Below are positions 34,628 through 43,882 of a DNA stretch of 64,000 bases, one piece after another. The notes under the pieces were generated by a model, which was not told the origin of the DNA, did no database searches, and was given only the letters and a program-made list of their open reading frames with translations. Where the stretch lies: contig CAZXCU010000010.1 of NCBI GenBank assembly GCA_964639245.1, forward strand, positions 62,001 through 126,000, in the 5' to 3' direction. This stretch comes from SB15 sp964639245 (GTDB lineage Bacteria > Chloroflexota > Anaerolineae > Aggregatilineales > J027). Within the stretch, counting starts at the first letter, position 1; each line of letters begins with the position of its first letter. The translations under genes and the position numbers were made by a program.

Positions 34628-34653
34628 GTGAATTTGTTAGAAAAGTGTGCGGG

Positions 34654-36339
34654 TTAGACAGGAATCGAAGTCGTCGTTTTGAGTTTGCTTTCGCTGGCAG
34701 ATTCGGGCATTTCAGATACTTTGCCCCCCTGCATAAACAGCGCCACCAGCATCGCCAAGATGCTCACGAACGCCCCTAATAGCAGCAGTTCATTCACCAC
34801 CTGCACAATTTTGAGCAGGGTCAAATCACTGGTATCCAGCACACCCGCGCTGGCATCTTCCACCAAACGATTGACGCGGTTAATCGCAAATTTGGTCAGC
34901 GAGGATAGCGCCAAAGTCATACCCACCAGACGCAACGCCAGCACCATCGCGGAGGCAGACCCGCGTTCTTCCTCATCTGCGGCATTAATGACCGCCGTGC
35001 CAATAGGCGAAATGGTCAGCCCCAATCCCGCACCCACAATGGTCATTTGCAGCCCCATCAGCCAGTAGGAGGTGTCCACTTCCCATGTCAGACTGCTCAT
35101 CAAAAATCCAATTGCCGCAAGACTCGTCCCAAGCACGGTGGTGGTGCGATAGCCATACCGATCACTAATCCATGCGCCGGGAACAGCAAACAGCGCCATC
35201 GGAATCGTCAGGCAGCTTAACAACACCCCCGATAAAAAGGCTGCGTCGGTAATCGTGTCAGAGGTGCTGCCGCCATCCCGAAAATTGACCAGCAAAGGCA
35301 GTGCCACAAGGCCAATGGTCAGGCCAAACCCGACAAAAACATTGGCTAAGGCTGCCGGAGACACATTGTGTTTTTTGAAAATTTGCAGGTTAATCAAGGG
35401 ATATTTCACCCGCGCCTGTACCAGCACAAACAACAAAAAGGCCACCACCGCCCCTATCAAAAGCGGTACAGCATAACTACTGGTCTCCGCTTCTGCGACG
35501 CGCTGAAATTGGCCTGTGCTGGTGGCAGTATCGGCAGTGCGGCTGTCTAGCCCGATATTCAAGGCAATCAGGCATAGAGTAATCAACAGTGTTCCCAGAT
35601 AATCAAACCGTCCCATTTGCCGATTCTGGGGAATACCCCTGAGGGTGAACATCACCATCACCAGCGTGAACCCACCAATGATGAGGTTAATCACAAACAG
35701 GGTGCGCCAATCGGGAACACCCAAGCCAAAAGTATCATCAAAAAACGCGCCGTTTTCCTTGAAAAATTTGACCAGCACCCCGCCCACTAGATGCCCCAAC
35801 ATCCAGCCAGCGGTGTCGATTGCCCCGACAAGCCCAATCGGACGCGCCCGATTTTTAAGCGGGAAAATATCGCCGACCATTGCAATCGTAACAGGCACAA
35901 GTGCGCCTGCTCCCAATGCTTGAATCACCCGCCCCATGATAATCATGTGCAGAGTACGCAGTTCCACCGAAGGCGGACGGTCATCCGGGTAAAAAAAGCG
36001 GAAAATCCGTCCGTAAATGTCCACAGGCCATGAATGGGCGCTTGCAACGAAAAATGACCCGAACATGAACACCAGCAACGCCACCACATAGACCCAGCGC
36101 CGCCCGAACATATCCGAAAGCCGTCCAGTAAAAATCATACTGATCGTGTATGCCAGCAAGTAACCTGTAATCATCCACGCGGCATCGTCCAAACGGGTAT
36201 CGAGGGGCAGTTCAAGGCTGACCACCACTTCCGGCAAAATTGCTGAAACAATCGTCAGGTCAATCGAGCCAATAAACACCGGAATACAGAGCAGCGCTAA
36301 AATTGACCAAGGCGAACGAAGACCGCGTTGTGCTTCCAT
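34654..36339 (-). CDS. MFS transporter, DHA2 type (P55/Rv1410-like)
   Basis: 561 residues with about 14 membrane helices. The first loop motif GRLSDMFGRRWVY and the pair AWMITGYLLAYTISM (helix 2) place it in the DHA2 drug:H+ antiporter group. The sequence DTAGWMLGHLVGGVLVKFF corresponds to motif C. The gene begins immediately after the stop of a LppX/LprAFG-type lipoprotein gene. In mycobacteria the same order, lprG then Rv1410c (P55), exports triacylglycerides and related lipids. A lipid-exporting role is therefore suggested by context. Ordinary drug efflux remains possible. Confidence 0.85.
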   Translation of the reverse strand: MEAQRGLRSPWSILALLCIPVFIGSIDLTIVSAILPEVVVSLELPLDTRLDDAAWMITGYLLAYTISMIFTGRLSDMFGRRWVYVVALLVFMFGSFFVASAHSWPVDIYGRIFRFFYPDDRPPSVELRTLHMIIMGRVIQALGAGALVPVTIAMVGDIFPLKNRARPIGLVGAIDTAGWMLGHLVGGVLVKFFKENGAFFDDTFGLGVPDWRTLFVINLIIGGFTLVMVMFTLRGIPQNRQMGRFDYLGTLLITLCLIALNIGLDSRTADTATSTGQFQRVAEAETSSYAVPLLIGAVVAFLLFVLVQARVKYPLINLQIFKKHNVSPAALANVFVGFGLTIGLVALPLLVNFRDGGSTSDTITDAAFLSGVLLSCLTIPMALFAVPGAWISDRYGYRTTTVLGTSLAAIGFLMSSLTWEVDTSYWLMGLQMTIVGAGLGLTISPIGTAVINAADEEERGSASAMVLALRLVGMTLALSSLTKFAINRVNRLVEDASAGVLDTSDLTLLKIVQVVNELLLLGAFVSILAMLVALFMQGGKVSEMPESASESKLKTTTSIPV

Positions 36340-37110
36340 TTATTCAACCTCTGGGGCTTCTACAACGAAATCCTCATTGTAATTGTATAGGCTGATTGTC
36401 CATGTTGTAGGTTCGGCAGACTCGGCAGCAAGGGGTTCTTCCAACACCAATTTTTCCAGCAAGCCGTTATCGGTACGGATATACAAATCGGCTTGGATAT
36501 TGCCTTCGGATGTACCGATAAAACCGACGGTGACTGATTGCACCAGCGCGGCATCAATTTCCCCGCGCAGATGATGCACGGGTAGGCCATCTAAATCTTC
36601 TTCGCCCACATATTCAGGATTTTGCAGGGAACGAATCGCGCTGGCAATACCCGTGTCTCCTTTGAGGCTGGCGGGCGTAAAATCGGGTGAAATGGACACG
36701 GCCTGCCATTTATTCTGGGTGATTAACGATTGCTTTAAAAACTGGTCGTTACCCACGATGATAATTTCAAGTTCGGTGACGACCTCATCCAGTGCAATTT
36801 CCACCACCCCACCCAAACTGTCCGGCGCAACAAAAACCCCCTGCGCTTTTTTGAAGAATAAATCTGCATTTAAACCGACGGCGGCAGCATTGAGTGCGAC
36901 AGGCGCGCCGTTGGCTTCCAAGACCATTTCAAACGTATTGGCTTCGTCAATTTTGGCAGCTGCGTTTTCAAGCAAGGTAGCGGCTGTAACAGGTGTAGCT
37001 TCTCCGCCCTTGTTGTTTTCTTCGTCTTTTTTCTCATCGCCATTACAGGCTGCCAACACCAATAGTAGAAGGACACTTAGCAAAAACCAGCCTTTTAGGT
37101 TCAAATCCAT
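36340..37110 (-). CDS. LppX/LprAFG-family lipoprotein (LprG-like)
   Basis: About 256 residues with a strong lipoprotein signal (WFLLSVLLLLVLAACNGD), a charged linker and then the LppX_LprAFG pattern (ATLLENAAAKIDEANTFEMVLEA, LPVHHLRGEID, GNIQADLYIRTDNGLLEKLVL). These proteins have a half-barrel with a hydrophobic cavity that carries acylated lipids across the periplasm or wall space. The start is one of GTG 37113, ATG 37110 or TTG 37104; GGAG lies just before them. TAA is followed at once by the MFS ATG. Confidence 0.83.
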   Translation of the reverse strand: MDLNLKGWFLLSVLLLLVLAACNGDEKKDEENNKGGEATPVTAATLLENAAAKIDEANTFEMVLEANGAPVALNAAAVGLNADLFFKKAQGVFVAPDSLGGVVEIALDEVVTELEIIIVGNDQFLKQSLITQNKWQAVSISPDFTPASLKGDTGIASAIRSLQNPEYVGEEDLDGLPVHHLRGEIDAALVQSVTVGFIGTSEGNIQADLYIRTDNGLLEKLVLEEPLAAESAEPTTWTISLYNYNEDFVVEAPEVE

Positions 37111-37176
37111 CACTCCATTTCACATGGTTGTGTACGTAGAATCTACCTGAATGTTGCGTTGTTTGGACGCTTCTCT

Positions 37177-37545
37177 CTAGGTCTCTTTATCTGGCAAGGA
37201 TTTTTCAATTTCATGCGGCGATTGCCCCGATTCAAGACGGCCTACAATGTCGTTAAATTCACTGCCCATATCTTCGCCGGTTTCAGCCGCAATCTGCCGC
37301 AAGGCCCGTCCCAATGTTTCCGGGTCTGCTTGTTCCAATTCACTCAGCGTTTGTTCATCTCCTTGCAACAGCGCATTGAGATGTCCCGCCGCAATATTGA
37401 GCGCTACCGAACTAATCAAGCGGGTAACATTGGGCGACCCGGTAAACGGGCTGCGAACCAACGCCGGGTCATATTCTGCATAGGAGCGAAAAGCTACCTC
37501 AAATACTTGGTCTGTATCATTACACAAAAATTCGTAGGTCGGCAT
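37177..37545 (-). CDS. FmdB-like protein lacking the zinc cysteines
   Basis: 122 residues. The start MPTYEFLCNDTDQVFEV and the later VTRLISS follow the FmdB zinc-ribbon pattern (normally MPxYxYxCxxCGxxFE...CPxCG...VxRLIS). Only the first Cys remains. The partner cysteines are replaced (CNDTD, then SPFTGSPN). The C-terminal 60 residues are acidic and helical, with no motif I recognise. It probably no longer binds zinc. Divergent from degV. Function unknown. Confidence 0.6.
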   Translation of the reverse strand: MPTYEFLCNDTDQVFEVAFRSYAEYDPALVRSPFTGSPNVTRLISSVALNIAAGHLNALLQGDEQTLSELEQADPETLGRALRQIAAETGEDMGSEFNDIVGRLESGQSPHEIEKSLPDKET

Positions 37546-37653
37546 AGCAACTTACACCTTTCCCATTCTGATTTTACGCCAATTTTCTTATCGCTGAAAA
37601 AATCGTTACAATGAGATGGAAAAAATTTTTAATCTACTTAGGAAAAAAGCACC

Positions 37654-38496
37654 ATGATAGCGATTGTTACAGACAGTACCTGCGACATTTCTAAAGAACT
37701 TGCCGCAAAGCATAAAATTCATATTGTGCCGCAAAATATCATTTGGGGAACAGAGAATTTACGGGATGGCATTGATTTAAGTACAGACGAATTTTACACC
37801 CGCTTGGCGCAAGATTCGACCCTGCCGACCACCTCTGCCCCCGCACCGGGCGATTATGTGAGCGCTTTTCAAACCCTGCTGGAATCTGCCAATGAGGTAC
37901 TCTGTTTGACTCTTTCCAAAGAGGTCAGTGCAACCTACCAATCAGCAGTACAAGGGGCGGAGCTTTCCAAATTGCCCGTCACTGTTTTTGATACCCAGTA
38001 TGTTTCAATGGCGCAGGGAATTTTGGTACTGTTGGCGGCTGAACTACGCGATGCAGGCTGCACCACCGCCGAAATTATCGCAGAATTGGAGCGCCACATT
38101 CCCAATACGCGCATCTATTTTCTGGTTTCCACACTCGATTATCTACATCGGGGCGGGCGGATTGGCAAGGCCAAACATCTGATGGGGCAGGCGTTGAATA
38201 TCAAGCCAATTCTTCATTTTGTGAATGGCAAAATTCATCCCAAAGAAAGTGTTCGCACCCATAACAAAGCACTCAATCGTTTGTTGGAGATTGTGCAAGA
38301 CGAAGGCAGCACCCGCAGACCGAATCGGGTGGCGGTGATGCACGGGCAAGCCCCCAATGAAGCCCGTTTTCTGGTTGACCGATTGCGCCAGCGTTTTGAA
38401 CCCGCCCATTTTTATCAAACCAATGTCTGTGCGGCGGTGGGAGTTCACTGTGGGCCGGGGGTGGTCGGGATTTGCTACGATTTAACCGAAGAATGA
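37654..38496 (+). CDS. DegV family fatty-acid-binding protein
   Basis: 280 residues. The N-terminus IAIVTDSTCDISKELA and the EDD fold are typical, with TTSAPAPGDYVSAF, STYDYLHRGGRIG-like DYLHRGGRIGKAKHLMG and a C-terminal glycine-rich VGVHCGPGVVGI. In Firmicutes the homologue FakB binds a fatty acid and presents it to FakA kinase. No FakA is adjacent, so the partner must be elsewhere. AGGA precedes the ATG at a rather long distance. Confidence 0.92.
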   Translation: MIAIVTDSTCDISKELAAKHKIHIVPQNIIWGTENLRDGIDLSTDEFYTRLAQDSTLPTTSAPAPGDYVSAFQTLLESANEVLCLTLSKEVSATYQSAVQGAELSKLPVTVFDTQYVSMAQGILVLLAAELRDAGCTTAEIIAELERHIPNTRIYFLVSTLDYLHRGGRIGKAKHLMGQALNIKPILHFVNGKIHPKESVRTHNKALNRLLEIVQDEGSTRRPNRVAVMHGQAPNEARFLVDRLRQRFEPAHFYQTNVCAAVGVHCGPGVVGICYDLTEE

Positions 38497-38507
38497 AATT
38501 AGGAGTT

Positions 38508-38556
38508 AGGCGTTAGCAAAAAAGGGATTTTGCCAATAACCTGATCGCTAACGCCT
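38508..38556. repeat. Inverted repeat in the degV-SnoaL intergenic gap
   Basis: AGGCGTTAGC (38508-38517) and GCTAACGCCT (38547-38556) are perfect 10-base arms 29 bases apart. The right arm stands just before the SnoaL-like gene's Shine-Dalgarno. No T-run follows, so it is not a clear terminator. It may be a dispersed palindromic repeat; a similar GCGTTAGGA string appears near 45007. Confidence 0.5.
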
Positions 38557-38569
38557 CTAGGAGAAAACC

Positions 38570-39010
38570 ATGTCCAAATTACATTTTGTCAAACGTTTGT
38601 GGCAAAAGCATGTCTTGGCGGAAAATCGGCGCGATATTCCCGGTTTGTTAGCCACGCTGACAGACGACCCCTTATACGAGATCATGGCAACAGGATTGCA
38701 GTACAAGGGTAAAGAGGGTGTCGCTTCGTTTTATCAGGGCTTATTTGATGGAATGCCGGATGCCAATTTCAACCTCAAAACTGTGACGATTGGTGAAGAA
38801 ATGGTGGTGGAGGAATCAGTGTTTGTAGGCACCCATACCGGGCCTTTATTTAATATTCCGCCCTCCGGTCAATTTGTCACTTTTCCCTTGATTATCATGT
38901 TCCCATTTACGGGGGAAAAATTTAGCGGGGAACGGATGTATTTTGATATGAATACTTTGCTCAAACAAATGGGCTATGCTTCATTACCCGAAGCCGCACA
39001 AGGAAAATAA
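38570..39010 (+). CDS. SnoaL-like / ester cyclase family protein
   Basis: 146 residues of the NTF2-like cone fold. ENRRDIPGLLATLTDDPLYEI, GKEGVASFYQGLFDGMPDANF and FSGERMYFDMNTLLKQMG fit the SnoaL-like polyketide cyclase group, whose members mostly have unknown substrates. TAGGAG precedes the ATG. The stop is two bases before the YbaK-like gene, so the two are co-transcribed. Confidence 0.75.
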   Translation: MSKLHFVKRLWQKHVLAENRRDIPGLLATLTDDPLYEIMATGLQYKGKEGVASFYQGLFDGMPDANFNLKTVTIGEEMVVEESVFVGTHTGPLFNIPPSGQFVTFPLIIMFPFTGEKFSGERMYFDMNTLLKQMGYASLPEAAQGK

Positions 39011-39012
39011 CC

Positions 39013-39495
39013 ATGCAACCCCTCACTTCTACCGATGTCCAGACCGCTTTAGACACCCAAAATGCGGAGATTCAAGTCCGGCATTTTGAGCAATCCACCG
39101 CTACTTCTGCCGAAGCTGCGGCTGCCATTCAAACTGAATTAGGCAGCATCGTTAAAAGCATTGTCTTTTGGGTAGATACCCAACCGATTGTGGCGCTGAT
39201 GTCCGGCGACCAGAAAGTCGATGACAAAAAACTTGCCGCGCATTACAACGTAGGGCGTAAAAAAATTCGGATTGCCACCACCGATGAATGTGTTGCTATT
39301 GTGGGGTATCCGCCGGGGAGTGTTCCACCCCTAGGCCATCGCACACCCAATTTACCCATCTTAATTGACCAGACCTTGAGTCGCTTTGACCAGCTTTATG
39401 CCGCTGCCGGCGCACCTAATGCCATTTTTCCGGTCACACTTGCCAAATTGACGGAACTCACGGGCGGTCAGCCAATGGATTTAGCCAAAGCATAG
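39013..39495 (+). CDS. YbaK/EbsC-type aminoacyl-tRNA deacylase
   Basis: 160 residues of the YbaK/ProX fold. The invariant catalytic lysine is in IVKSIVFW, followed by LMSGDQKVDDKKLAAHYN, CVAIVGYPPGSVPPLGH and FPVTLAKLTELTG. These stand-alone editing domains hydrolyse wrongly charged tRNA (Cys-tRNA-Pro for YbaK, Ala-tRNA-Pro for ProX), and specificity cannot be told here. AAGGAAAA lies before the ATG. Downstream partner of the SnoaL-like gene. Confidence 0.88.
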   Translation: MQPLTSTDVQTALDTQNAEIQVRHFEQSTATSAEAAAAIQTELGSIVKSIVFWVDTQPIVALMSGDQKVDDKKLAAHYNVGRKKIRIATTDECVAIVGYPPGSVPPLGHRTPNLPILIDQTLSRFDQLYAAAGAPNAIFPVTLAKLTELTGGQPMDLAKA

Positions 39496-39515
39496 GGGGG
39501 TGTTCGCATCCCCCG

Positions 39516-40313
39516 CTACTCAAAGAAAAAGACAAATGTCCCGCCGCCTGTCCAATCATCTTCCACCGCAAAGGTAAAATCATAGCTCGCAGCAAAAATC
39601 AAATATGTTCCATCTTGCGGTAGTTCAATCTCCTCCAAGCGGGAATTGGTCGAACCATCGGTATCGTCACTTGCCGCAATCCGTGTGCCATCCGGCGCAA
39701 ACAGATACAGCAGGGTATCAAATTCATCACTCTGCATATCTAGGGTTACGGTTTCGCCGGCGGTGCCAGCAAATTGCAAAAAGTAGACGGATTCTTGGGG
39801 AGAAATGGCAAGCTGTAAATTGTCTCCCCGCGCCACTTCAGTCGCGGAGAGTGTCACCGATTCAGAATCTCCATCAGACGGGAGCGTATTGCCGTTTATC
39901 CCAATCTCATAGCCAAGGGGGTCGCGCAGAGGGTCAAACACGCCGCGTATGGCGCTAAAACTGGTTGCCAGAATCAGATAATCGCCATCGTCGGGAATTT
40001 CAAAATTCTGGATTTGCGCCGAATACAATACACCGAGTGTGTCATCGCCACTGTCGTCATCAGTAGCAAATACCTGTCCGGCTGACCCTAGCAGCACAAG
40101 ATAGGGATCTAAGTCATCGCTGGCTTGTGCCATCGAAATAGTCACAACATCGCCTGCGCTGGCATCAAAACTGTACAGACGGGCAAGAATAGTCTCTTCA
40201 AATTGGTCGGACAGCACACCCCCATCGGTAAGGGTAGTAAATGTAGCATCCTCTTGTGCAGCAACCGTATAAATGATGAGCAAAAGTATTGATAATGACA
40301 TAAAGCGACGCAT
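39516..40313 (-). CDS. Secreted protein with two pre-peptidase C-terminal (PPC)-like domains
   Basis: 265 residues with a signal peptide (MSLSILLLIIYTVAAQ). Two similar beta-sandwich domains follow. Each has the PPC/DVUA0089 pattern of an acidic loop before an aliphatic strand: DLDPYLVLLGSAGQVFATDDD then DGDYLILATS; and DTLLYLFAPDGTRIAASDD then DGTYLIFAAS. PPC domains usually accompany secreted proteases, but no catalytic domain is present here. Role unknown. It lies just after radA on the same strand, 15 bases away. Confidence 0.7.
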   Translation of the reverse strand: MRRFMSLSILLLIIYTVAAQEDATFTTLTDGGVLSDQFEETILARLYSFDASAGDVVTISMAQASDDLDPYLVLLGSAGQVFATDDDSGDDTLGVLYSAQIQNFEIPDDGDYLILATSFSAIRGVFDPLRDPLGYEIGINGNTLPSDGDSESVTLSATEVARGDNLQLAISPQESVYFLQFAGTAGETVTLDMQSDEFDTLLYLFAPDGTRIAASDDTDGSTNSRLEEIELPQDGTYLIFAASYDFTFAVEDDWTGGGTFVFFFE

Positions 40314-40328
40314 GAAAATTTCCTTCCT

Positions 40329-41720
40329 CTAGGTTCGTGGCATCAACAAATTTAACGCCTCACCGATGCTTCGAACGGGCAAAAGCTGCAAACTGGACGG
40401 GATATCTACTTCTTTTTTGAGGCGACGCGGCACAACCACCCGTTTAAATCCTAGTTTTGAGGCTTCATTCAACCGAGCGCCAATTTGTCCGACAGCCCGC
40501 AGTTCGCCACTTAGCCCAATTTCCCCGACAATGGCAACATCCGCAGGCATCGGTTTTTCAATCAGGCTAGACACAATTGCCAAGCCAATCGCTAAATCGG
40601 CGGCGGGTTCGTCAATTGTCAGCCCACCCACAACATTTACAAAAACATCCTGCTCATACATCCGAAAATTGAGATGTTTGCTCAATACTGCCAGAATCAG
40701 CAGCAGGCGGTTGGTATCAATCCCATTGGCGGTACGACGTGGATTAGGATAGCTCGTATGGGTACACAGCGCTTGCACTTCGACCAGAAGCGGGCGTGTG
40801 CCTTCCATGGTTACAACAATTGCACTGCCAGAAGCGCTTACCACCCGTTCGGCTAAAAAGGCCTCTGAGGGATTTTTGACCTCAACCATGCCGCTGCCGA
40901 GCATTTCAAATACCCCAATTTCGCTGGTCGCCCCAAAGCGATTTTTGACACTTCGCAGCAGGCGATACACCTGAAACGGATCGCCTTCCAGATATAGCAC
41001 CGTATCTACAACGTGTTCCAGCACCCGTGGCCCGGCAATCATACCTTCCTTGGTGACATGCCCGATTAAAACAATCGAAATGCCTGTCGATTTGGCAACC
41101 GCTTGCAAAATGAGCGCGCATTCACGAACCTGGCTCACGCTGCCCGGCGTAGAATCTTTATCGGCGGTATAGGTGGTTTGAATCGAGTCGATGATGAGCA
41201 ACTGTGGCTGAACTTTTTCGACTTCTCTCAAGATGTTTTCAAGCGCAGTTTCGGTGAGCAGATACAGGTCATTTGATTTTATATCAATTCTATCCCCGCG
41301 CATTTTGATTTGTTTGGCACTTTCTTCGCCAGAAACATACAAAACGCGCCCGACATCATCGGCAAATTCCGCCGCCACTTGTAGCAGCAGGGTGCTTTTG
41401 CCAATGCCGGGATCTCCCCCCACGAGAATCAGGCTACCGGGAACCAAGCCCCCGCCCAAAACCCGTGCAAATTCGCCATTACGAATATGCCAACGGTCTT
41501 CTTGGGTCAGCTCAACGGCATTGTAGGGGGTGGATTCAGAGGTAAGGGTTGGTAGGCCACGCCCTGCACTGGTTTTTGCGCCGGCTGCCAATTCCTGATT
41601 TACGACTTCGACAAACGTATTAAATTCTCCACATTGGGGACAGCGCCCTAAATATTTGGGAGAACGTTTGCCACAATCGGCACATTCAAAATAGACTTCG
41701 ACCTTGTTTTTCTTTGCCAT
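40329..41720 (-). CDS. radA: RadA/Sms DNA repair protein
   Basis: RadA is a RecA-like helicase that processes branched recombination intermediates. Its 463 residues have the N-terminal zinc finger (Cys13, Cys16, Cys27, Cys30), Walker A GGDPGIGKST (101-110), Walker B LLIIDSIQT, the RadA-specific KNRFG motif in SVKNRFGATSE, and a C-terminal Lon-like domain (VVGGLTIDEPAADLAIGLA). Complete and of standard length. It follows the PP2C-like/propeller gene by 14 bases. Confidence 0.96.
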   Translation of the reverse strand: MAKKNKVEVYFECADCGKRSPKYLGRCPQCGEFNTFVEVVNQELAAGAKTSAGRGLPTLTSESTPYNAVELTQEDRWHIRNGEFARVLGGGLVPGSLILVGGDPGIGKSTLLLQVAAEFADDVGRVLYVSGEESAKQIKMRGDRIDIKSNDLYLLTETALENILREVEKVQPQLLIIDSIQTTYTADKDSTPGSVSQVRECALILQAVAKSTGISIVLIGHVTKEGMIAGPRVLEHVVDTVLYLEGDPFQVYRLLRSVKNRFGATSEIGVFEMLGSGMVEVKNPSEAFLAERVVSASGSAIVVTMEGTRPLLVEVQALCTHTSYPNPRRTANGIDTNRLLLILAVLSKHLNFRMYEQDVFVNVVGGLTIDEPAADLAIGLAIVSSLIEKPMPADVAIVGEIGLSGELRAVGQIGARLNEASKLGFKRVVVPRRLKKEVDIPSSLQLLPVRSIGEALNLLMPRT

Positions 41721-41734
41721 GCTGCGCTTTTCTG

Positions 41735-43882
41735 CTATTGCGGGAGTCGCGGAGTATAATACATGATATTGCTGGATAGAACATATATGCTATTTTTATC
41801 CGCATTGACCAGCACCCCTGAAATGCCCTCAAACGCATCCAGTGGACTCAAGGGACGATACCCCGCTGCCACGGTTCCCCCTAACGAAACGCTATACAGG
41901 GTTTGGCTTTGGGGGTCGGTAATCATCAAACCGCGTGAGATGGGGTTGTTGTCTACCAGCAAACTCGACCCTCGCATCAGCGCCCCATCTGGCAAATTGT
42001 AATATTCAAAACCGCGTGCTGTTCCACCCACATAACTCTGGATGCTGCCATCCTCAAAAAGAATGTATAAACGGCCTTCTTCATCAATCCCAAAATCGAC
42101 CGCGTTTTCGAGGTTAGGCCGTTCAACCCCCGCAAAATATTCTTCCGGCGCTTCCGAATACACCCCCGCATTGGGAACATAACGCCAAATCTGGTTGGCG
42201 GCAGTGTCCAAAATGTACAGATTTAACCCCCATGTTGCCATCGCCACAGGTCTGCCCCAAACTTGCGGCGTAACCAAACGCAGCGAGTCCAATTCTGAGA
42301 AGGTATCGTTATACCAGATGAGCAAACCGGAGCTATCTAAGACAATCGGCACACTGTTTGCTCCTGCTAGCCCTCCCAGATTCATCCATTCCAAATCCAC
42401 CAATCGATCAAGAATCTCACCACGAATGCTTTGTCCGGTGAAAATAATCGGGTCTGTTCCTGCCTCAACAATCAGTGTGCCTTCAGGATTTAAAATATCC
42501 CGATAAACCCCATTGTTTTGGGTATCAAGCGTATAAATTTGAATCCAATTACCCGAAATCGGGCCACGCAGCACCGCGCCCTCTTCAAAAACACGAATGG
42601 GCGTTAGAATCCGCCGTTCTACACGGTCAAAACGGTCAAGGTTGTTTTGCGCGTCGCTCGCAATTCGCAGCATTTCACTATCGCCGGGTTTGGTACGTTC
42701 ACAGCCAACCGCTTCATCCCGCACCAGTTCCCATTGCTGACGGGCTAAGGCAATTTTTTCGGTCTCATCCTGTGTTCCTTGCTGGGGGGTGAGTTGTTCG
42801 GCTGCCTCATAAATAGCAAACACATCGGCACGGCAGATTTCGTAATCGGTTTGTCCTGTTTGGCTGAGCGCCAACCCCACCACCACTACGACAATCACTA
42901 ATGGAATGAGTACCGCCAGCAGAATCAGCATATTTTCAAGCAGAGGTTCGTGTTGTTCTGCCTCATTTTCTGCTTCCGGTGGAAACACACGGTCACTCAG
43001 CGATGTGACCGCGCTGGCTGTCCGTGAAAGTGCTTTGGCTGCCGTCTGTTTGATTCCCCCTGTTTTGGGGGCGGGGGGTGGCTCATCTGACGGTGCAGGT
43101 TCTGGCTCGGCGGTAGGCAAATGAATGGGAACAGAAAAAGAGGTCTTGGGGACAGCCGGACGCGAATATAATTTGGGGATTTCCGGCATGGGGGCATTTT
43201 CAGTAATAAACTGAATCACCATCGCATGACCTAAGGGTGTTGTCACCATTTGGCGCAGAGGATCGAGCATCTTACCAATGCTTTCTGCCTCAGTCATGAT
43301 TTTTTTAAGCGGCTCAACTGTTCCATCATCCCGCCATCCAAAATCTGCCATCAACATCATGGCATCCGGGGAAAGTTCGTAGCGGGTCAATTCGACACGG
43401 GGTTCCATGGTTGCACCTAAGGGCGGAACAAGCCCAATGCCATATTCAGAGGTATCATTTGGAAAAGTAGAAAATTGCTCCCCACGTCGATAGGCCACTA
43501 GCATTGAACCGCAGCGTGCCACATACATTTCATTTTCGCGCATCACCCCGCAAATGAGACTAGCTCGCAAGGGTTGGGCGAGGGTTTGCTGCTGTTCCAA
43601 CACTATTTTATTGAGTTGAGTGATGGTTTCGCGCAGACTGCTGGTAATCCCACCAAGCGTTTTGAAATAAATCTCAATCGTCTGCTTGGTTAAATTTTCA
43701 TAGGTGTAGGAGGGGGCTTTATAGCTACCACTGGGAACCAACAGCACAAACAGGGTTTCATCTTGCCGTCCGCGTGCTGCTTTTTTAGGCGCAAGGGCAG
43801 AAACAGCCCCGGGCGGTGGTGCGCCAATGGTGCGCCCTCCGACCACGTAAATATGCGAAACTAAGGCATCCAAGCCACTCAT
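41735..43882 (-). CDS. Degenerate PP2C-like domain fused through a membrane helix to a beta-propeller-like domain
   Basis: 715 residues. The first 230 look like a PP2C phosphatase fold (LRASLICGVM, YVARCGSMLVAYRRGEQ, MMLMADFGWRDD), but the metal-binding aspartates of DGxGG and vGDSR are missing, so activity is unlikely. A Pro-rich linker and one membrane helix (LLAVLIPLVIVVVVVGLAL) follow. The outer C-terminal half has propeller-like repeats (GRPVAMATWGLNLYILDTAANQIWRYVP; NAVDFGIDEEGRLYILFEDGS). Topology would put the pseudophosphatase inside and the propeller outside. It overlaps the lipase-like gene by four bases (ATGA). Confidence 0.6.
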   Translation of the reverse strand: MSGLDALVSHIYVVGGRTIGAPPPGAVSALAPKKAARGRQDETLFVLLVPSGSYKAPSYTYENLTKQTIEIYFKTLGGITSSLRETITQLNKIVLEQQQTLAQPLRASLICGVMRENEMYVARCGSMLVAYRRGEQFSTFPNDTSEYGIGLVPPLGATMEPRVELTRYELSPDAMMLMADFGWRDDGTVEPLKKIMTEAESIGKMLDPLRQMVTTPLGHAMVIQFITENAPMPEIPKLYSRPAVPKTSFSVPIHLPTAEPEPAPSDEPPPAPKTGGIKQTAAKALSRTASAVTSLSDRVFPPEAENEAEQHEPLLENMLILLAVLIPLVIVVVVVGLALSQTGQTDYEICRADVFAIYEAAEQLTPQQGTQDETEKIALARQQWELVRDEAVGCERTKPGDSEMLRIASDAQNNLDRFDRVERRILTPIRVFEEGAVLRGPISGNWIQIYTLDTQNNGVYRDILNPEGTLIVEAGTDPIIFTGQSIRGEILDRLVDLEWMNLGGLAGANSVPIVLDSSGLLIWYNDTFSELDSLRLVTPQVWGRPVAMATWGLNLYILDTAANQIWRYVPNAGVYSEAPEEYFAGVERPNLENAVDFGIDEEGRLYILFEDGSIQSYVGGTARGFEYYNLPDGALMRGSSLLVDNNPISRGLMITDPQSQTLYSVSLGGTVAAGYRPLSPLDAFEGISGVLVNADKNSIYVLSSNIMYYTPRLPQ

